Source of the DNA: Microcella alkalica
Lineage (GTDB): Bacteria; Actinomycetota; Actinomycetes; Actinomycetales; Microbacteriaceae
Direction of reading: 5' to 3'
Assembly (NCBI RefSeq): GCF_014137945.1
Contig: NZ_JACGWX010000011.1
Span: 1-37,248, forward strand
Length of the DNA stretch: 37,248 bases
The notes below the pieces were generated by a model. It did not search any database. It saw only the letters and a list, made by a program, of their open reading frames with translations, and was not told the DNA's origin. The first letter of the stretch is position 1. The number at the start of each line of letters is the position of its first letter. A program made the translations under genes and the position numbers. Shown one piece after another: positions 8,066 through 15,263 of this stretch.

Positions 8066-8948
8066 CGCTGGCGACGCCTGGCTCTTCGAGGCGATCGGCA
8101 CCGCCTGGCGCATCGACGCCGACCGACCGCTCGACGATCGCGACCGCGTTGCTGTCGCCGATCGCGTCGAGCGCTTCGACCGCGACTGGTCGCGCTTCCG
8201 CGCCGACTCCCTCGTGTCCCGGATCGCCGCCGCTCGCGACGGCGGCACGTGGGCGCTGCCGGACGACGCCGCGCCGCTCCTCGCGCTGTACGCGCGGCTG
8301 CACGCGCTCAGCCGCGGGCGGGTGAGCCCGCTCGTCGGCGCCTCCCTCGAGCGGCTCGGCTACGACGCGGCCTACCGGCTGCGGCCGGCCGGCGACGCGA
8401 TTCCCGCACCGGAGTGGGAGGAACTCCTCGACCTGACGACCGACGACGCGGGCGAGCTGCGGCTCACGACCCGGCGCCCCGTGCTGCTCGACGTCGGCGC
8501 GGCCGGGAAGGGCCACCTCGTCGACATCGTCGGCGACCTCCTCGCGGCGCGCGGCGCGACGGAGACCGTCGTCGACGGCAGCGGCGACATCCGCCACCGG
8601 GGCGGGGCGAGCATCCGCATCGCCCTGGAGAACCCCGCCAACCCGTCGAAGGCGGTCGGCGTCGTCGAGCTGCGCGATGCGGCGCTGTGCGCGTCGTCGC
8701 CCCAGCGACGCGCGTGGGGCGACGGACTGCACCACATCATCGACGCCGTGACGGGGCTCCCCGTCGGCGGCGTCATCGGCACGTGGGCGATCGCGCCGAC
8801 GGCGCTCGAGGCCGACGGGCTCGCGACCGCGCTCTTCCTCGCCGAGCCGGGCGACCTGGAGGCGGAGTTCGCATTCTCGTGGGCAAGGATGTTCAGCGAC
8901 GGCCGCCTCGAGGCGAGCGCGAACTGGGAGGGCGAGCTGTTCCGATGA
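8049..8948 (+). CDS. apbE: FAD:protein FMN transferase (ApbE family)
   Basis: ApbE cleaves FAD and attaches FMN covalently to Thr/Ser of FMN-binding domains, using Mg2+. The 299-residue protein has family landmarks: RFRADSLVSRI near the N-terminus, DVGAAGKGHLVDIV (the Gly/Lys FAD-binding segment), VDGSGDIRH and the metal-site region WAIAPTALEADGLATALF with conserved Thr/Ala/Asp. No signal peptide or lipobox is visible, unlike many secreted ApbE proteins, so it may act in the cytoplasm or the true start may be elsewhere. ATG 8049 lies inside the upstream gene, and the stop overlaps the next start as ATGA. Such translational coupling strongly implies it modifies the neighbouring FMN lipoprotein. 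Confidence 0.94.
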   Translation: MPSSASAGDAWLFEAIGTAWRIDADRPLDDRDRVAVADRVERFDRDWSRFRADSLVSRIAAARDGGTWALPDDAAPLLALYARLHALSRGRVSPLVGASLERLGYDAAYRLRPAGDAIPAPEWEELLDLTTDDAGELRLTTRRPVLLDVGAAGKGHLVDIVGDLLAARGATETVVDGSGDIRHRGGASIRIALENPANPSKAVGVVELRDAALCASSPQRRAWGDGLHHIIDAVTGLPVGGVIGTWAIAPTALEADGLATALFLAEPGDLEAEFAFSWARMFSDGRLEASANWEGELFR

Positions 8949-10429
8949 GAGCGACCGTGGATGCCGTGACCGGCCGCGCGAGCATGTACCGCCTGGCGAC
9001 GATCGCCCTCGCCGCCGTGCTCGCGATGGGCCTCCTGCTCGGTGCGCTCGACATCATCGGCCCCGACCCGATCGGACTCCTCGCGACGCTCGGCGTCGTG
9101 GGTGTCGCGACGCTCGGCGCGAACGAGATCGCCGCCAGGGCCGCGCGCGTCGTCCCGCATCGCGAGTCGAGCGTCATCACCGCCCTCATCATCGTGTGCC
9201 TCGTGCCACCATCCGTCGCGACGCTCGATCTCGTCGGCGCCGCGGCGGCCGGCGTCATCGCCTCGCTGTCGAAGTACCTGCTCGTCTGGCGCGGGCGCCA
9301 CATCCTGAATCCCGCAGCGACGGGCGTCTGGGTCGCCGGGCTGCTGGGGCTCACTGTGGGCATCTGGTGGATCGCGACACCCGAGATGCTGCCGATCGTC
9401 GCGCTCGGCGCCCTCCTGCTGCTCGATCGCACGCGTCGGCTCGACATCGGCGTCGTGCTGGTCGCGCTCACGGTGGCGATCATCGGCACGCGCCTCGTTC
9501 TCACCGGCGCCACACCGCTCGACGCGTACCTCTCCGTCTTCGTCGTCTACCCCGTCGTGTTCCTCGCCGGGTACATGCTCTCCGAGCCCATCACGCTGCC
9601 GCCGCGACGCTGGCAGCAGTGGCTCACGGCCGCGGTCGTGGCCGTCGCGTTCTCCATCCCATTCTCGTTCGCCCTCGGACCGGTGCTCATCTACACCTCG
9701 CCCGAGCTCGCGCTCCTGCTTGGCAACGTCGTCGCGTTCGCCGTCTCGCGGCGGCCCGGTTTCGCACTGCGCCTCACGGGAAAGCGCGCGCTCTCGCCGA
9801 CCGCGACGGAGTTCCGCTTCGCGCCCACGCGCCCTGTTCGCTACGCCGCCGGCCAGTGGCTCGAGCTGCACCTGCCGCACGCGGCCGACATCCGCGGCAC
9901 GCGCCGCGTCTTCTCGATCGCCTCGGCGCCGTCGGCGGCGATCGGCGACTCCCCCGAGATCGCGATCGGTCTGCGCATGCCCGAGCAGGGCTCCTCGTTC
10001 AAGCGCGCGCTCGCCGCCCTCGAGCCAGGGTCCCTAGTGCGCGCGACGCAGGTGAGCGGCGACTTCCTCCTCCCCCGAGACCCGGCGCAGCCCGTCGTGC
10101 TCGTCGCCGGCGGCATCGGCGTGACCCCGTTCGCGAGTCAGCTCGACGAGCTGCGTCGCCGGGGCGAGGAGCGCGACGTCGTGATCGTGGTGATCCCCTC
10201 GGGCGAGGACGAGATCCTGTACGAGGAGGTCATCGAGGACTCGGGCGCGCGCGTCGTGAGGCTCACGCGCGGGGAGCTCACGGCCGAAGGGCTGCGCGAG
10301 GCCGTGCCCGATATCGCGCGGAGACGCGGCTACGTGTCGGGCGCTCCCGGGCTCGTGGCGGCCGGGCGGACGGCGCTGCGCGCGGCGGGCGCGAAGCGCG
10401 TGCGCACCGACTATTTCGCCGGGTATTAG
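8945..10429 (+). CDS. NqrB/RnfD-like membrane protein fused to an FAD/NAD(P)H ferredoxin-reductase domain
   Basis: This is a 494-residue two-part protein. Residues about 15-265 form eight or so membrane helices with the RnfD/NqrB-like segment HILNPAATGVW between helices. Residues about 275-494 form a ferredoxin-NADP reductase domain: FAD-binding RRVFSIASAP, pyridine-nucleotide motif LVAGGIGVTPF, and the terminal YVSGAPGLV ... TDYFAGY. The predicted path is NAD(P)H to FAD in the cytoplasm, across the membrane part, to the external FMN lipoprotein. The start codon overlaps the apbE stop by four bases, so the three proteins should be made together. Whether it pumps ions or carries a membrane flavin cannot be seen; no SGAT flavinylation motif occurs in the membrane part. 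Function is inferred from domains and context. Confidence 0.88.
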   Translation: MRATVDAVTGRASMYRLATIALAAVLAMGLLLGALDIIGPDPIGLLATLGVVGVATLGANEIAARAARVVPHRESSVITALIIVCLVPPSVATLDLVGAAAAGVIASLSKYLLVWRGRHILNPAATGVWVAGLLGLTVGIWWIATPEMLPIVALGALLLLDRTRRLDIGVVLVALTVAIIGTRLVLTGATPLDAYLSVFVVYPVVFLAGYMLSEPITLPPRRWQQWLTAAVVAVAFSIPFSFALGPVLIYTSPELALLLGNVVAFAVSRRPGFALRLTGKRALSPTATEFRFAPTRPVRYAAGQWLELHLPHAADIRGTRRVFSIASAPSAAIGDSPEIAIGLRMPEQGSSFKRALAALEPGSLVRATQVSGDFLLPRDPAQPVVLVAGGIGVTPFASQLDELRRRGEERDVVIVVIPSGEDEILYEEVIEDSGARVVRLTRGELTAEGLREAVPDIARRRGYVSGAPGLVAAGRTALRAAGAKRVRTDYFAGY

Positions 10430-10509
10430 CCCGGTCGGAGGGCGCGCGCGGAGCAACCGCCGCTTCGGAGAGCAGCAGGACACGGTGCTGATTCGCCGTG
10501 CGCGAAACT

Positions 10510-10536
10510 CTGGCACTCGACAATCGAGAGTGCTAA
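10510..10536. promoter_or_regulatory. CIRCE operator (HrcA site) over the hsp20 promoter
   Basis: CTGGCACTC, nine bases, GAGTGCTAA matches the CIRCE consensus TTAGCACTC-N9-GAGTGCTAA with two left-arm mismatches. A fitting -10, TAAATT (10534-10539), lies 18 bases after CTGGCA, so a bound HrcA repressor would cover the promoter. Confidence 0.85.
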
Positions 10537-10546
10537 ATTACTCGTA

Positions 10547-10567
10547 GTTGAGTCGCCCCGACTCAAC
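10547..10567. promoter_or_regulatory. HAIR-like operator (HspR site) at hsp20
   Basis: GTTGAGTC, five bases, GACTCAAC is a perfect inverted repeat. It agrees with the HAIR consensus CTTGAGT-N7-ACTCAAG except for the outermost base pair. It lies ten bases after the CIRCE element, at or just after the expected transcription start, and about 50 bases before the hsp20 ATG. Confidence 0.75.
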
Positions 10568-10616
10568 ACACGAGACACCTCCCGGGTCCTCCGGGAATCG
10601 CGCAAAGGAGACGAGG

Positions 10617-11039
10617 ATGACCATGTTCTTCGACCCGTTCCGCGAGCTCGACCGCGTGGCCGGCACCCTGCTCGACCGCCGTGAGAGCCCGCGACTCATG
10701 CCGATGGACGTCTACCGTGACGGCGAGCACTTCGTGCTTAGCGCCGACCTGCCCGGCGTCGACCCCGGCAGCGTCGACGTCGACGTCGACGGCCAGCTGC
10801 TGACCATCCGCGCCGAGCGCACTCCGCGCTCGACCGAGGGAGTGCAGTGGCTCACGCGGGAGCGACCGGCGGGCGCCTACCTGCGTCAGATCACGCTCGG
10901 CAAGGACATCGACACCGAGGCGATCTCGGCTCACTACGAGAACGGCGTGCTCAGCGTCATGCTGCCGGTGCTCGAGAAGGCGAAGCCGCGCAAGATCAGC
11001 ATCGCCACCGCGAGGGACCGCGCGGAGGTCACGGCCTAG
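10617..11039 (+). CDS. hsp20: Small heat-shock protein, Hsp20/alpha-crystallin family
   Basis: The product is an ATP-independent holdase that binds unfolding proteins in the cytoplasm. The 140-residue chain starts MTMFFDPFRELDR at ATG 10617, with AAAGGAGA well placed upstream. The alpha-crystallin domain covers about residues 35-130: YRDGEHFVLSADLPGVDPGSVDV at its start, DGQLLTIRAER and the ENGVLSVMLPV strand with the conserved Gly-x-Leu. The C-terminal tail KAKPRKISIATA holds an IxI-like motif used in oligomer assembly. The gene is monocistronic, with CIRCE and HAIR operators upstream and a strong hairpin downstream, so heat induction through both HrcA and HspR is expected. Confidence 0.95.
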   Translation: MTMFFDPFRELDRVAGTLLDRRESPRLMPMDVYRDGEHFVLSADLPGVDPGSVDVDVDGQLLTIRAERTPRSTEGVQWLTRERPAGAYLRQITLGKDIDTEAISAHYENGVLSVMLPVLEKAKPRKISIATARDRAEVTA

Positions 11040-11090
11040 CCGACGCGATCGACGCGCGACGCGGGACGGCGCGCCCGCGCGGAACACGAC

Positions 11091-11120
11091 GGATGCCCGT
11101 GGCGCTGGCCACGGGCATCC
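11091..11120. terminator. Bidirectional terminator between hsp20 and icd
   Basis: GGATGCCCGTGGC (11091-11103) pairs perfectly with GCCACGGGCATCC (11108-11120) around a GCTG tetraloop, giving a 13-bp stem between convergent genes. Confidence 0.85.
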
Positions 11121-11138
11121 GGTCGGTTCTGCGGTCGG

Positions 11139-12356
11139 CTACGCGCCGAGGCGCTCCTTCAGGTTCGCGTCGAGGGCCTCGAGGAAGTCCTCCGTGGTCA
11201 TCCACGCCTGGTCGGGGCTCACGAGCAGGGCGAGATCCTTCGTCATCTTGCCGCTCTCGACGGTCGTGATAACGACGTCCTCGAGGGTCTCGGCGAAGGT
11301 GATGAGCTCGGCGTTGCCGTCGAGCTTGCCGCGGTGCATGAGTCCGCGCGTCCACGCGAAGATCGAGGCGATCGGGTTCGTCGACGTCGGCTTGCCCTGC
11401 TGGTGCTGGCGGTAGTGGCGCGTGACGGTGCCGTGGGCCGCCTCTGCCTCCACGATCGCTCCGTCGGGGGTCGTCAGCACGCTCGTCATGAGGCCGAGCG
11501 AGCCGAAGCCCTGCGCGACCGTGTCGGACTGCACGTCGCCGTCGTAGTTCTTGCAGGCCCAGACGTAGCCGCCCTCCCACTTCATGGCCGAAGCGACCAT
11601 GTCGTCGATGAGGCGGTGCTCGTAGGTGATGCCGGCGGCCTCGAACTGGTCCTTGAACTCGGCGTCGTAGATCTCCTGGAAGATGTCCTTGAAGCGGCCG
11701 TCGTAGGCCTTCAGGATCGTGTTCTTAGTCGAGAGGTACACGGGGTAGTTGCGCGCGAGGCCGTAGTTGAGCGAGGCGCGCGCGAAGTCGCGGATCGACG
11801 AGTCGAGGTTGTACTGCACCTGCGCGATGCCGTCGCCGGGCGACTGGTAGACCTCGAACTTCTGCGGCTCGCCGCCGTCCTTCGGGCTGAACTCAACGGT
11901 CAGAGTGCCCTCGCCCTTGAACAGGAAGTCGGTCGCGCGGTACTGGTCGCCGAAGGCGTGACGGCCGATGATGATCGGCTTGTTCCAGCCGGGGACGAGG
12001 CGCGGGATGTTCGAGATGATGATCGGCTCGCGGAAGATGACGCCGCCGAGGATGTTGCGGATCGTGCCGTTCGGGCTCTTCCACATCTTCTTGAGGCCGA
12101 ACTCCTCGACCCGCGCCTCGTCGGGCGTGATCGTCGCGCACTTGACGCCGACGCCGTGCTTCTGGATGGCGTGGGCCGCGTCGATCGTGACCTGGTCGTC
12201 GGTCTCGTCGCGGTGCTGGATGCCGAGGTCGTAGTACTCGAGCGTGACGTCGAGGTAGGGGTGGATGAGGCGGTCCTTGATGAACTGCCAGATGATGCGG
12301 GTCATCTCGTCGCCGTCGAGCTCGACGACGGTGCCTTCGACCTTGATCTTCTGCAC
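11139..12356 (-). CDS. icd: NADP-dependent isocitrate dehydrogenase
   Basis: Icd oxidises isocitrate to 2-oxoglutarate and CO2 in the TCA cycle, making NADPH. The 405-residue protein is the homodimeric, eukaryote-like type, not the longer monomeric enzyme of some actinobacteria. Diagnostic stretches are [24 protein letters not shown] (isocitrate phosphate site), [21 protein letters not shown] with metal-binding Asp, and [12 protein letters not shown] plus [15 protein letters not shown] at the cofactor and clasp region. Translation starts at GTG 12356 with AAAGGA upstream. A palindrome at 12472-12485 overlaps the predicted -35, and a similar one precedes sucC, suggesting joint control of TCA genes. 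Confidence 0.97.
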   Translation of the reverse strand: MQKIKVEGTVVELDGDEMTRIIWQFIKDRLIHPYLDVTLEYYDLGIQHRDETDDQVTIDAAHAIQKHGVGVKCATITPDEARVEEFGLKKMWKSPNGTIRNILGGVIFREPIIISNIPRLVPGWNKPIIIGRHAFGDQYRATDFLFKGEGTLTVEFSPKDGGEPQKFEVYQSPGDGIAQVQYNLDSSIRDFARASLNYGLARNYPVYLSTKNTILKAYDGRFKDIFQEIYDAEFKDQFEAAGITYEHRLIDDMVASAMKWEGGYVWACKNYDGDVQSDTVAQGFGSLGLMTSVLTTPDGAIVEAEAAHGTVTRHYRQHQQGKPTSTNPIASIFAWTRGLMHRGKLDGNAELITFAETLEDVVITTVESGKMTKDLALLVSPDQAWMTTEDFLEALDANLKERLGA

Positions 12357-12448
12357 AGGGATCCTTTCGCACGTTCACGGGCGTCGAGGTGGTCGACGGC
12401 CCGGGGCCGCGATGGCGGCCGATCGGGGGCACGGTGAGGCCCGGGTCG

Positions 12449-12485
12449 ATCCTATCGCCTCGGGCCATCTCTCTCGACGTCGAGA
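12449..12485 (-). promoter_or_regulatory. icd promoter with overlapping TCTCGACGTCGAGA palindrome
   Basis: On the reverse strand TCGAGA (12477-12472) and TAGGAT (12454-12449) are 17 bases apart, good -35 and -10 candidates. The -35 lies inside the perfect 14-base palindrome TCTCGACGTCGAGA at 12472-12485. A bound protein would block icd transcription. The palindrome centre is also 52 bases before the divergent GNAT start, so it may affect both genes. Confidence 0.6.
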
Positions 12486-12518
12486 TAAATCGGTCGGATG
12501 CTCGGCTCGGGTTCTGAC

Positions 12519-12524
12519 TACCCT
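12519..12524 (+). promoter_or_regulatory. Putative -10 box for a leaderless GNAT mRNA
   Basis: TACCCT ends six bases before the ATG at 12531, and no Shine-Dalgarno motif intervenes. That spacing puts +1 at the start codon and favours ATG 12531 over the upstream in-frame ATG 12498. Confidence 0.5.
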
Positions 12525-12530
12525 GGGGTC

Positions 12531-12983
12531 ATGGGCGATCTGAGACTGGAAGAACTGTCGGCGAGGACCATCGTGGCTGCGAACGGCCTCACCCTCAGGC
12601 CCGGGCAGGAGCAGTTCGTCACTCCGGTCTCGTACTCGGCCGCTGACGCCTATCTCAACCCGACGACCACGTGGGCGCGCGTCGTGCTCGACGGAGACGA
12701 GGTCGTCGGCTTCATCCGCGGGAACTTCGACCCCGATCACGAGCGCCCCGAGTTCCGCAGCTGCATCTGGCGCATCAACGTCGACGCGACCAAGCAGGGT
12801 CGCGGCGTCGGCCGGTTCGCCGTCCGCGAGCTCGCCCAGGAGGCCCGATCGCGCGGCTTCGAGACCGTCTCGGTCATCTGGGAGACGGGCGAGGAGGGCC
12901 CGGGCGAATTCTTCCGCCGCCTCGGCTTCGAGGAGGTCGGAGAGACCGAGTACGGCGAGAAGATCGGGTCGCTGCCCGTCTGA
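12531..12983 (+). CDS. GNAT-family N-acetyltransferase
   Basis: This 150-residue single-domain acetyltransferase should transfer acetyl from acetyl-CoA to an amine. The core strands and the CoA-binding motif are visible: VLDGDEVVGFIRGNF (strand 4 region), CIWRINVDATKQGRGVGRFAVRELAQEA (motif A, with QGRGVGR contacting CoA pyrophosphate) and FFRRLGFEEVGE (motif B). The WRINVDATKQGRG pattern resembles diamine or polyamine acetyltransferases of the SpeG/PaiA kind, but the substrate is not certain. The ATL repair gene overlaps its stop (TGATG), so both are made from one transcript. Confidence 0.88.
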   Translation: MGDLRLEELSARTIVAANGLTLRPGQEQFVTPVSYSAADAYLNPTTTWARVVLDGDEVVGFIRGNFDPDHERPEFRSCIWRINVDATKQGRGVGRFAVRELAQEARSRGFETVSVIWETGEEGPGEFFRRLGFEEVGETEYGEKIGSLPV

Positions 12984-13309
12984 TGAGCGAGTCGCCTCTC
13001 GACTTCGCCGCGTTCGTGCACGTCATCGTCGACGACATCCCCGCCGGCCGCGTCATGACCTACGGCGGTGTCGCCGCCGAGCTCGGCTCGCTCGGCGCGC
13101 GCGCCGTCGGGCGCATCCTCGCCACCTCCGATGGCTCGGGGCCGTGGTGGCGCGTCATCGGGGCCGATGGGCGCCCGCCCGCCGGGCACGAGGCCGACGC
13201 GCTCGCTCACTACGAGGCAGAGGGCACTCCCCTGCGCTGGGTGGGGCGGCGCGGCGAGCCCGACGCGTACCGCATCGATCTCGAGGCGGCGCGGCACCGC
13301 CTCAGCTGA
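12983..13309 (+). CDS. Alkyltransferase-like DNA base-flipping protein (ATL / MGMT DNA-binding domain)
   Basis: The 108-residue protein equals the DNA-binding domain of O6-alkylguanine-DNA alkyltransferase: IPAGRVMTYGGVAAELG (helix-turn-helix with the Arg finger and Tyr) and RAVGRILATSD. Where true methyltransferases have PCHR with the acceptor Cys, it has PWWRVI. Trp in place of Cys defines ATL proteins, which bind and flip O6-alkylguanine and hand it to nucleotide excision repair instead of repairing it directly. The start ATG overlaps the stop of the GNAT gene. It is complete for an ATL. No Cys is available, so alkyl transfer can be excluded. Confidence 0.9.
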   Translation: MSESPLDFAAFVHVIVDDIPAGRVMTYGGVAAELGSLGARAVGRILATSDGSGPWWRVIGADGRPPAGHEADALAHYEAEGTPLRWVGRRGEPDAYRIDLEAARHRLS

Positions 13310-13530
13310 GCCGCGCGGCGGGGCCCGCGAGCGGCCGCCGGAGGGCGCGCGAGCGTTCGCCGAACAGGCGCGCGCGATGCTTCGGCGCATGTCTGCAGGA
13401 CCGACACCTCAGCACGGCGCGCCCCGAGCAGGGCGCAGACGCGGCGCGCCCCGATCGACTGTCGGTGGCAGCGACGACCGTGCGGCTCCCGCGCTGCCCG
13501 AGTCGCTCGCACGGGACGACCGGCGCCCCT

Positions 13531-13553
13531 TACACTCGATGCAAGCGCTTGCA
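13531..13553 (+). promoter_or_regulatory. Amylase promoter with LacI/MalR-type operator
   Basis: TACACT (13531-13536) is a plausible -10. The perfect 14-base palindrome TGCAAGCGCTTGCA (13540-13553) starts four bases later, over the expected transcription start. Its central CG flanked by CAAG/CTTG is typical of LacI-family operators, including those for maltose regulators of Gram-positive bacteria. No LacI gene lies in the window. Confidence 0.65.
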
Positions 13554-13575
13554 GACCGCACGAAGGAGTGTCCCG

Positions 13576-15081
13576 ATGCACCGCACCCGTTCCCTCCGCG
13601 CCCTGCGGGGGGCACTCTCCGCCGGCTCTGCCGGAGCCCTCCGGGCCGCCCTCGCCGGGCTCGTCGCCGCCGTGACCCTCGGGCTCGCGGCCTGCAGCCC
13701 GGCCCCGTCGTTTCCGGAGCCGGCGGACCGACGCGACGCGGGCATCCTCATGTTCCAGTGGACGTGGGATGCGATCGCCGCCGAATGCCCGACCCTGGGC
13801 GAGATCGGCCTCGACTGGGTGCTCACGAGCCCTCCGCAGGAGCACGTCGTCGGCCCGCAGTGGTGGGTCGCCTACCAGCCCGTGTCGCACCGCATCGAGT
13901 CGCGGCTCGGCTCGCGCGAGCAGTTCGCGGCGATGGTCGAGTCGTGCGGCGAGGCGGGCGTCGACATCGTCGCCGACGCGGTCATCAACCACATGTCGGG
14001 GCAGGACGACCCTGGCGTCGGCTGGGCGGGCAGCGAGTACGACCACTACAGCTACCCGGGGCTGTTCGCGCCGGAGGACTTCCACCGCTGCACCGAGTCG
14101 CCGACGGGCGACATCATCGACTACCGTGATCGCGACGAGGTGCAGCGCTGCGAGCTCGTGAACCTCGCCGACCTCGCGACCGGCACCGACGGCGTGCGCG
14201 AGCGGCTGCGCGCCTACCTCGACGACCTGCTCTCGCTCGGGGTCGCGGGCTTCCGCATCGACGCGGCCAAGCACATGCCGCCGGAGGACATCGCCGCGAT
14301 CGTCGACGGCCTGCCCGAGGGCACGCGGATCTACCAGGAGGTCATCCGCGGCCAGGGCGAGCCCATCCAGCCGGAGGAGTACGCCGAGGCTGGCCCCGTC
14401 TGGGAGTTCTCGTACGCGCGCACCCTGACGAGCATGGTCGAGAGCCGATTCCTCAACCCGGACGTGCGCTTCGGCCCCGAGGGCCGCACGCTGCCGAGTG
14501 AGCGGGCGATCTCGTTCGTCGACAACCACGACACCGAGCGCAACGGCGAGACGCTCTCCTACAAGGACGGCGAGGCGTACGCGCTCGCGACCGCCTTCCT
14601 GCTCGCCCACCCGTACGGCACGCCGCAGCTCACCTCCGGCTACGCCTTCGAGGGGCGGGATGCCGGGGCCCCCGCCGACGGCGAGGGTCGCGTCGTCGAC
14701 GCCTCGTGCGCGGATGCCCCCCGCGGGCCGCAGCCCCGCTACGAGCCCGGCACGTGGGTGTGCCCGCATAACTGGGATCTCGTCCGCGGCCTGCTCGTCT
14801 TCCGCGCGGCGGTCGGAGACGCTCCGCTCACCGATGCGACCGAGTTCGAGGCGCGCGAGCTGCGAAGCGTCTCGGGCTTCGGCCGCGGCGCCTACGGGTT
14901 CGTCGCCTTCAACGCGGGCGCCACGAGCGCGACGGCGACCTTCGGCACGTCGCTCGTGCCCGGCCGGTACACCGACGCGGTGTCGGGCGCGGTGATCGAG
15001 GTCGACGGCGATGGCCGCTTCACGGCCGAAGTGCCGGGGCTCGGCGTGATCGCGCTGCACGTCGGCGCGGTCGAGCGCTAG
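13576..15081 (+). CDS. Lipoprotein alpha-amylase, glycoside hydrolase family 13
   Basis: This is a 501-residue extracellular enzyme expected to hydrolyse alpha-1,4-glucan. ATG 13576 has GAAGGAG upstream. The signal peptide ends in lipobox LAAC with Cys40, so the enzyme should be anchored outside the membrane. The GH13 conserved regions are all present: DIVADAVINH (I), GFRIDAAKHM with the Asp nucleophile (II), IYQEV with the acid Glu (III) and SFVDNHDTER with the transition-state Asp (IV). The C-terminal part is the short all-beta domain C; no carbohydrate-binding module is seen. It is monocistronic, with a LacI-type operator, so maltose or malto-oligosaccharide induction is likely. A lipid-anchored amylase would keep products near the cell. 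Confidence 0.93.
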   Translation: MHRTRSLRALRGALSAGSAGALRAALAGLVAAVTLGLAACSPAPSFPEPADRRDAGILMFQWTWDAIAAECPTLGEIGLDWVLTSPPQEHVVGPQWWVAYQPVSHRIESRLGSREQFAAMVESCGEAGVDIVADAVINHMSGQDDPGVGWAGSEYDHYSYPGLFAPEDFHRCTESPTGDIIDYRDRDEVQRCELVNLADLATGTDGVRERLRAYLDDLLSLGVAGFRIDAAKHMPPEDIAAIVDGLPEGTRIYQEVIRGQGEPIQPEEYAEAGPVWEFSYARTLTSMVESRFLNPDVRFGPEGRTLPSERAISFVDNHDTERNGETLSYKDGEAYALATAFLLAHPYGTPQLTSGYAFEGRDAGAPADGEGRVVDASCADAPRGPQPRYEPGTWVCPHNWDLVRGLLVFRAAVGDAPLTDATEFEARELRSVSGFGRGAYGFVAFNAGATSATATFGTSLVPGRYTDAVSGAVIEVDGDGRFTAEVPGLGVIALHVGAVER

Positions 15082-15126
15082 CACGCGGCGCCGGCACTGC
15101 GGAGCCGGACCCCGCGCACCGCAGCC

Positions 15127-15150
15127 GCGCCGCGGCCCGCGCCGCGGCGC
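15127..15150. terminator. Hairpin between amylase and ABC exporter genes
   Basis: GCGCCGCGGC and GCCGCGGCGC form a perfect 10-bp stem with a CCGC loop between convergent genes. It has no U-tract. The rest of this GC-rich spacer (15082-15263) shows only the 14-base tandem repeat listed separately. Confidence 0.6.
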
Positions 15151-15215
15151 ACGTGCGTTCCGGCGTCCACCGTGCACCTCGGCGCACGGGATCCGCCGAA
15201 AGGCACGGTCCGACC

Positions 15216-15243
15216 GCGGACTGCGTGCCGCGGACTGCGTGCC
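15216..15243. repeat. Tandem duplication of a 14-base unit
   Basis: GCGGACTGCGTGCC occurs twice head-to-tail at 15216-15229 and 15230-15243, in the intergenic region just after the convergent hairpin. There are only two copies, and I see no associated function. Confidence 0.8.
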
Positions 15244-15263
15244 GCGCGGGTCCGCGCCCCGCG

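Noticed and set aside
12983-13309. Active O6-methylguanine-DNA methyltransferase
   Set aside because: The acceptor Cys is replaced by Trp (PWWRV), so it cannot transfer the alkyl group.
15216-15243. Possible CRISPR or VNTR array
   Set aside because: There are only two directly abutting 14-base copies with no spacers.
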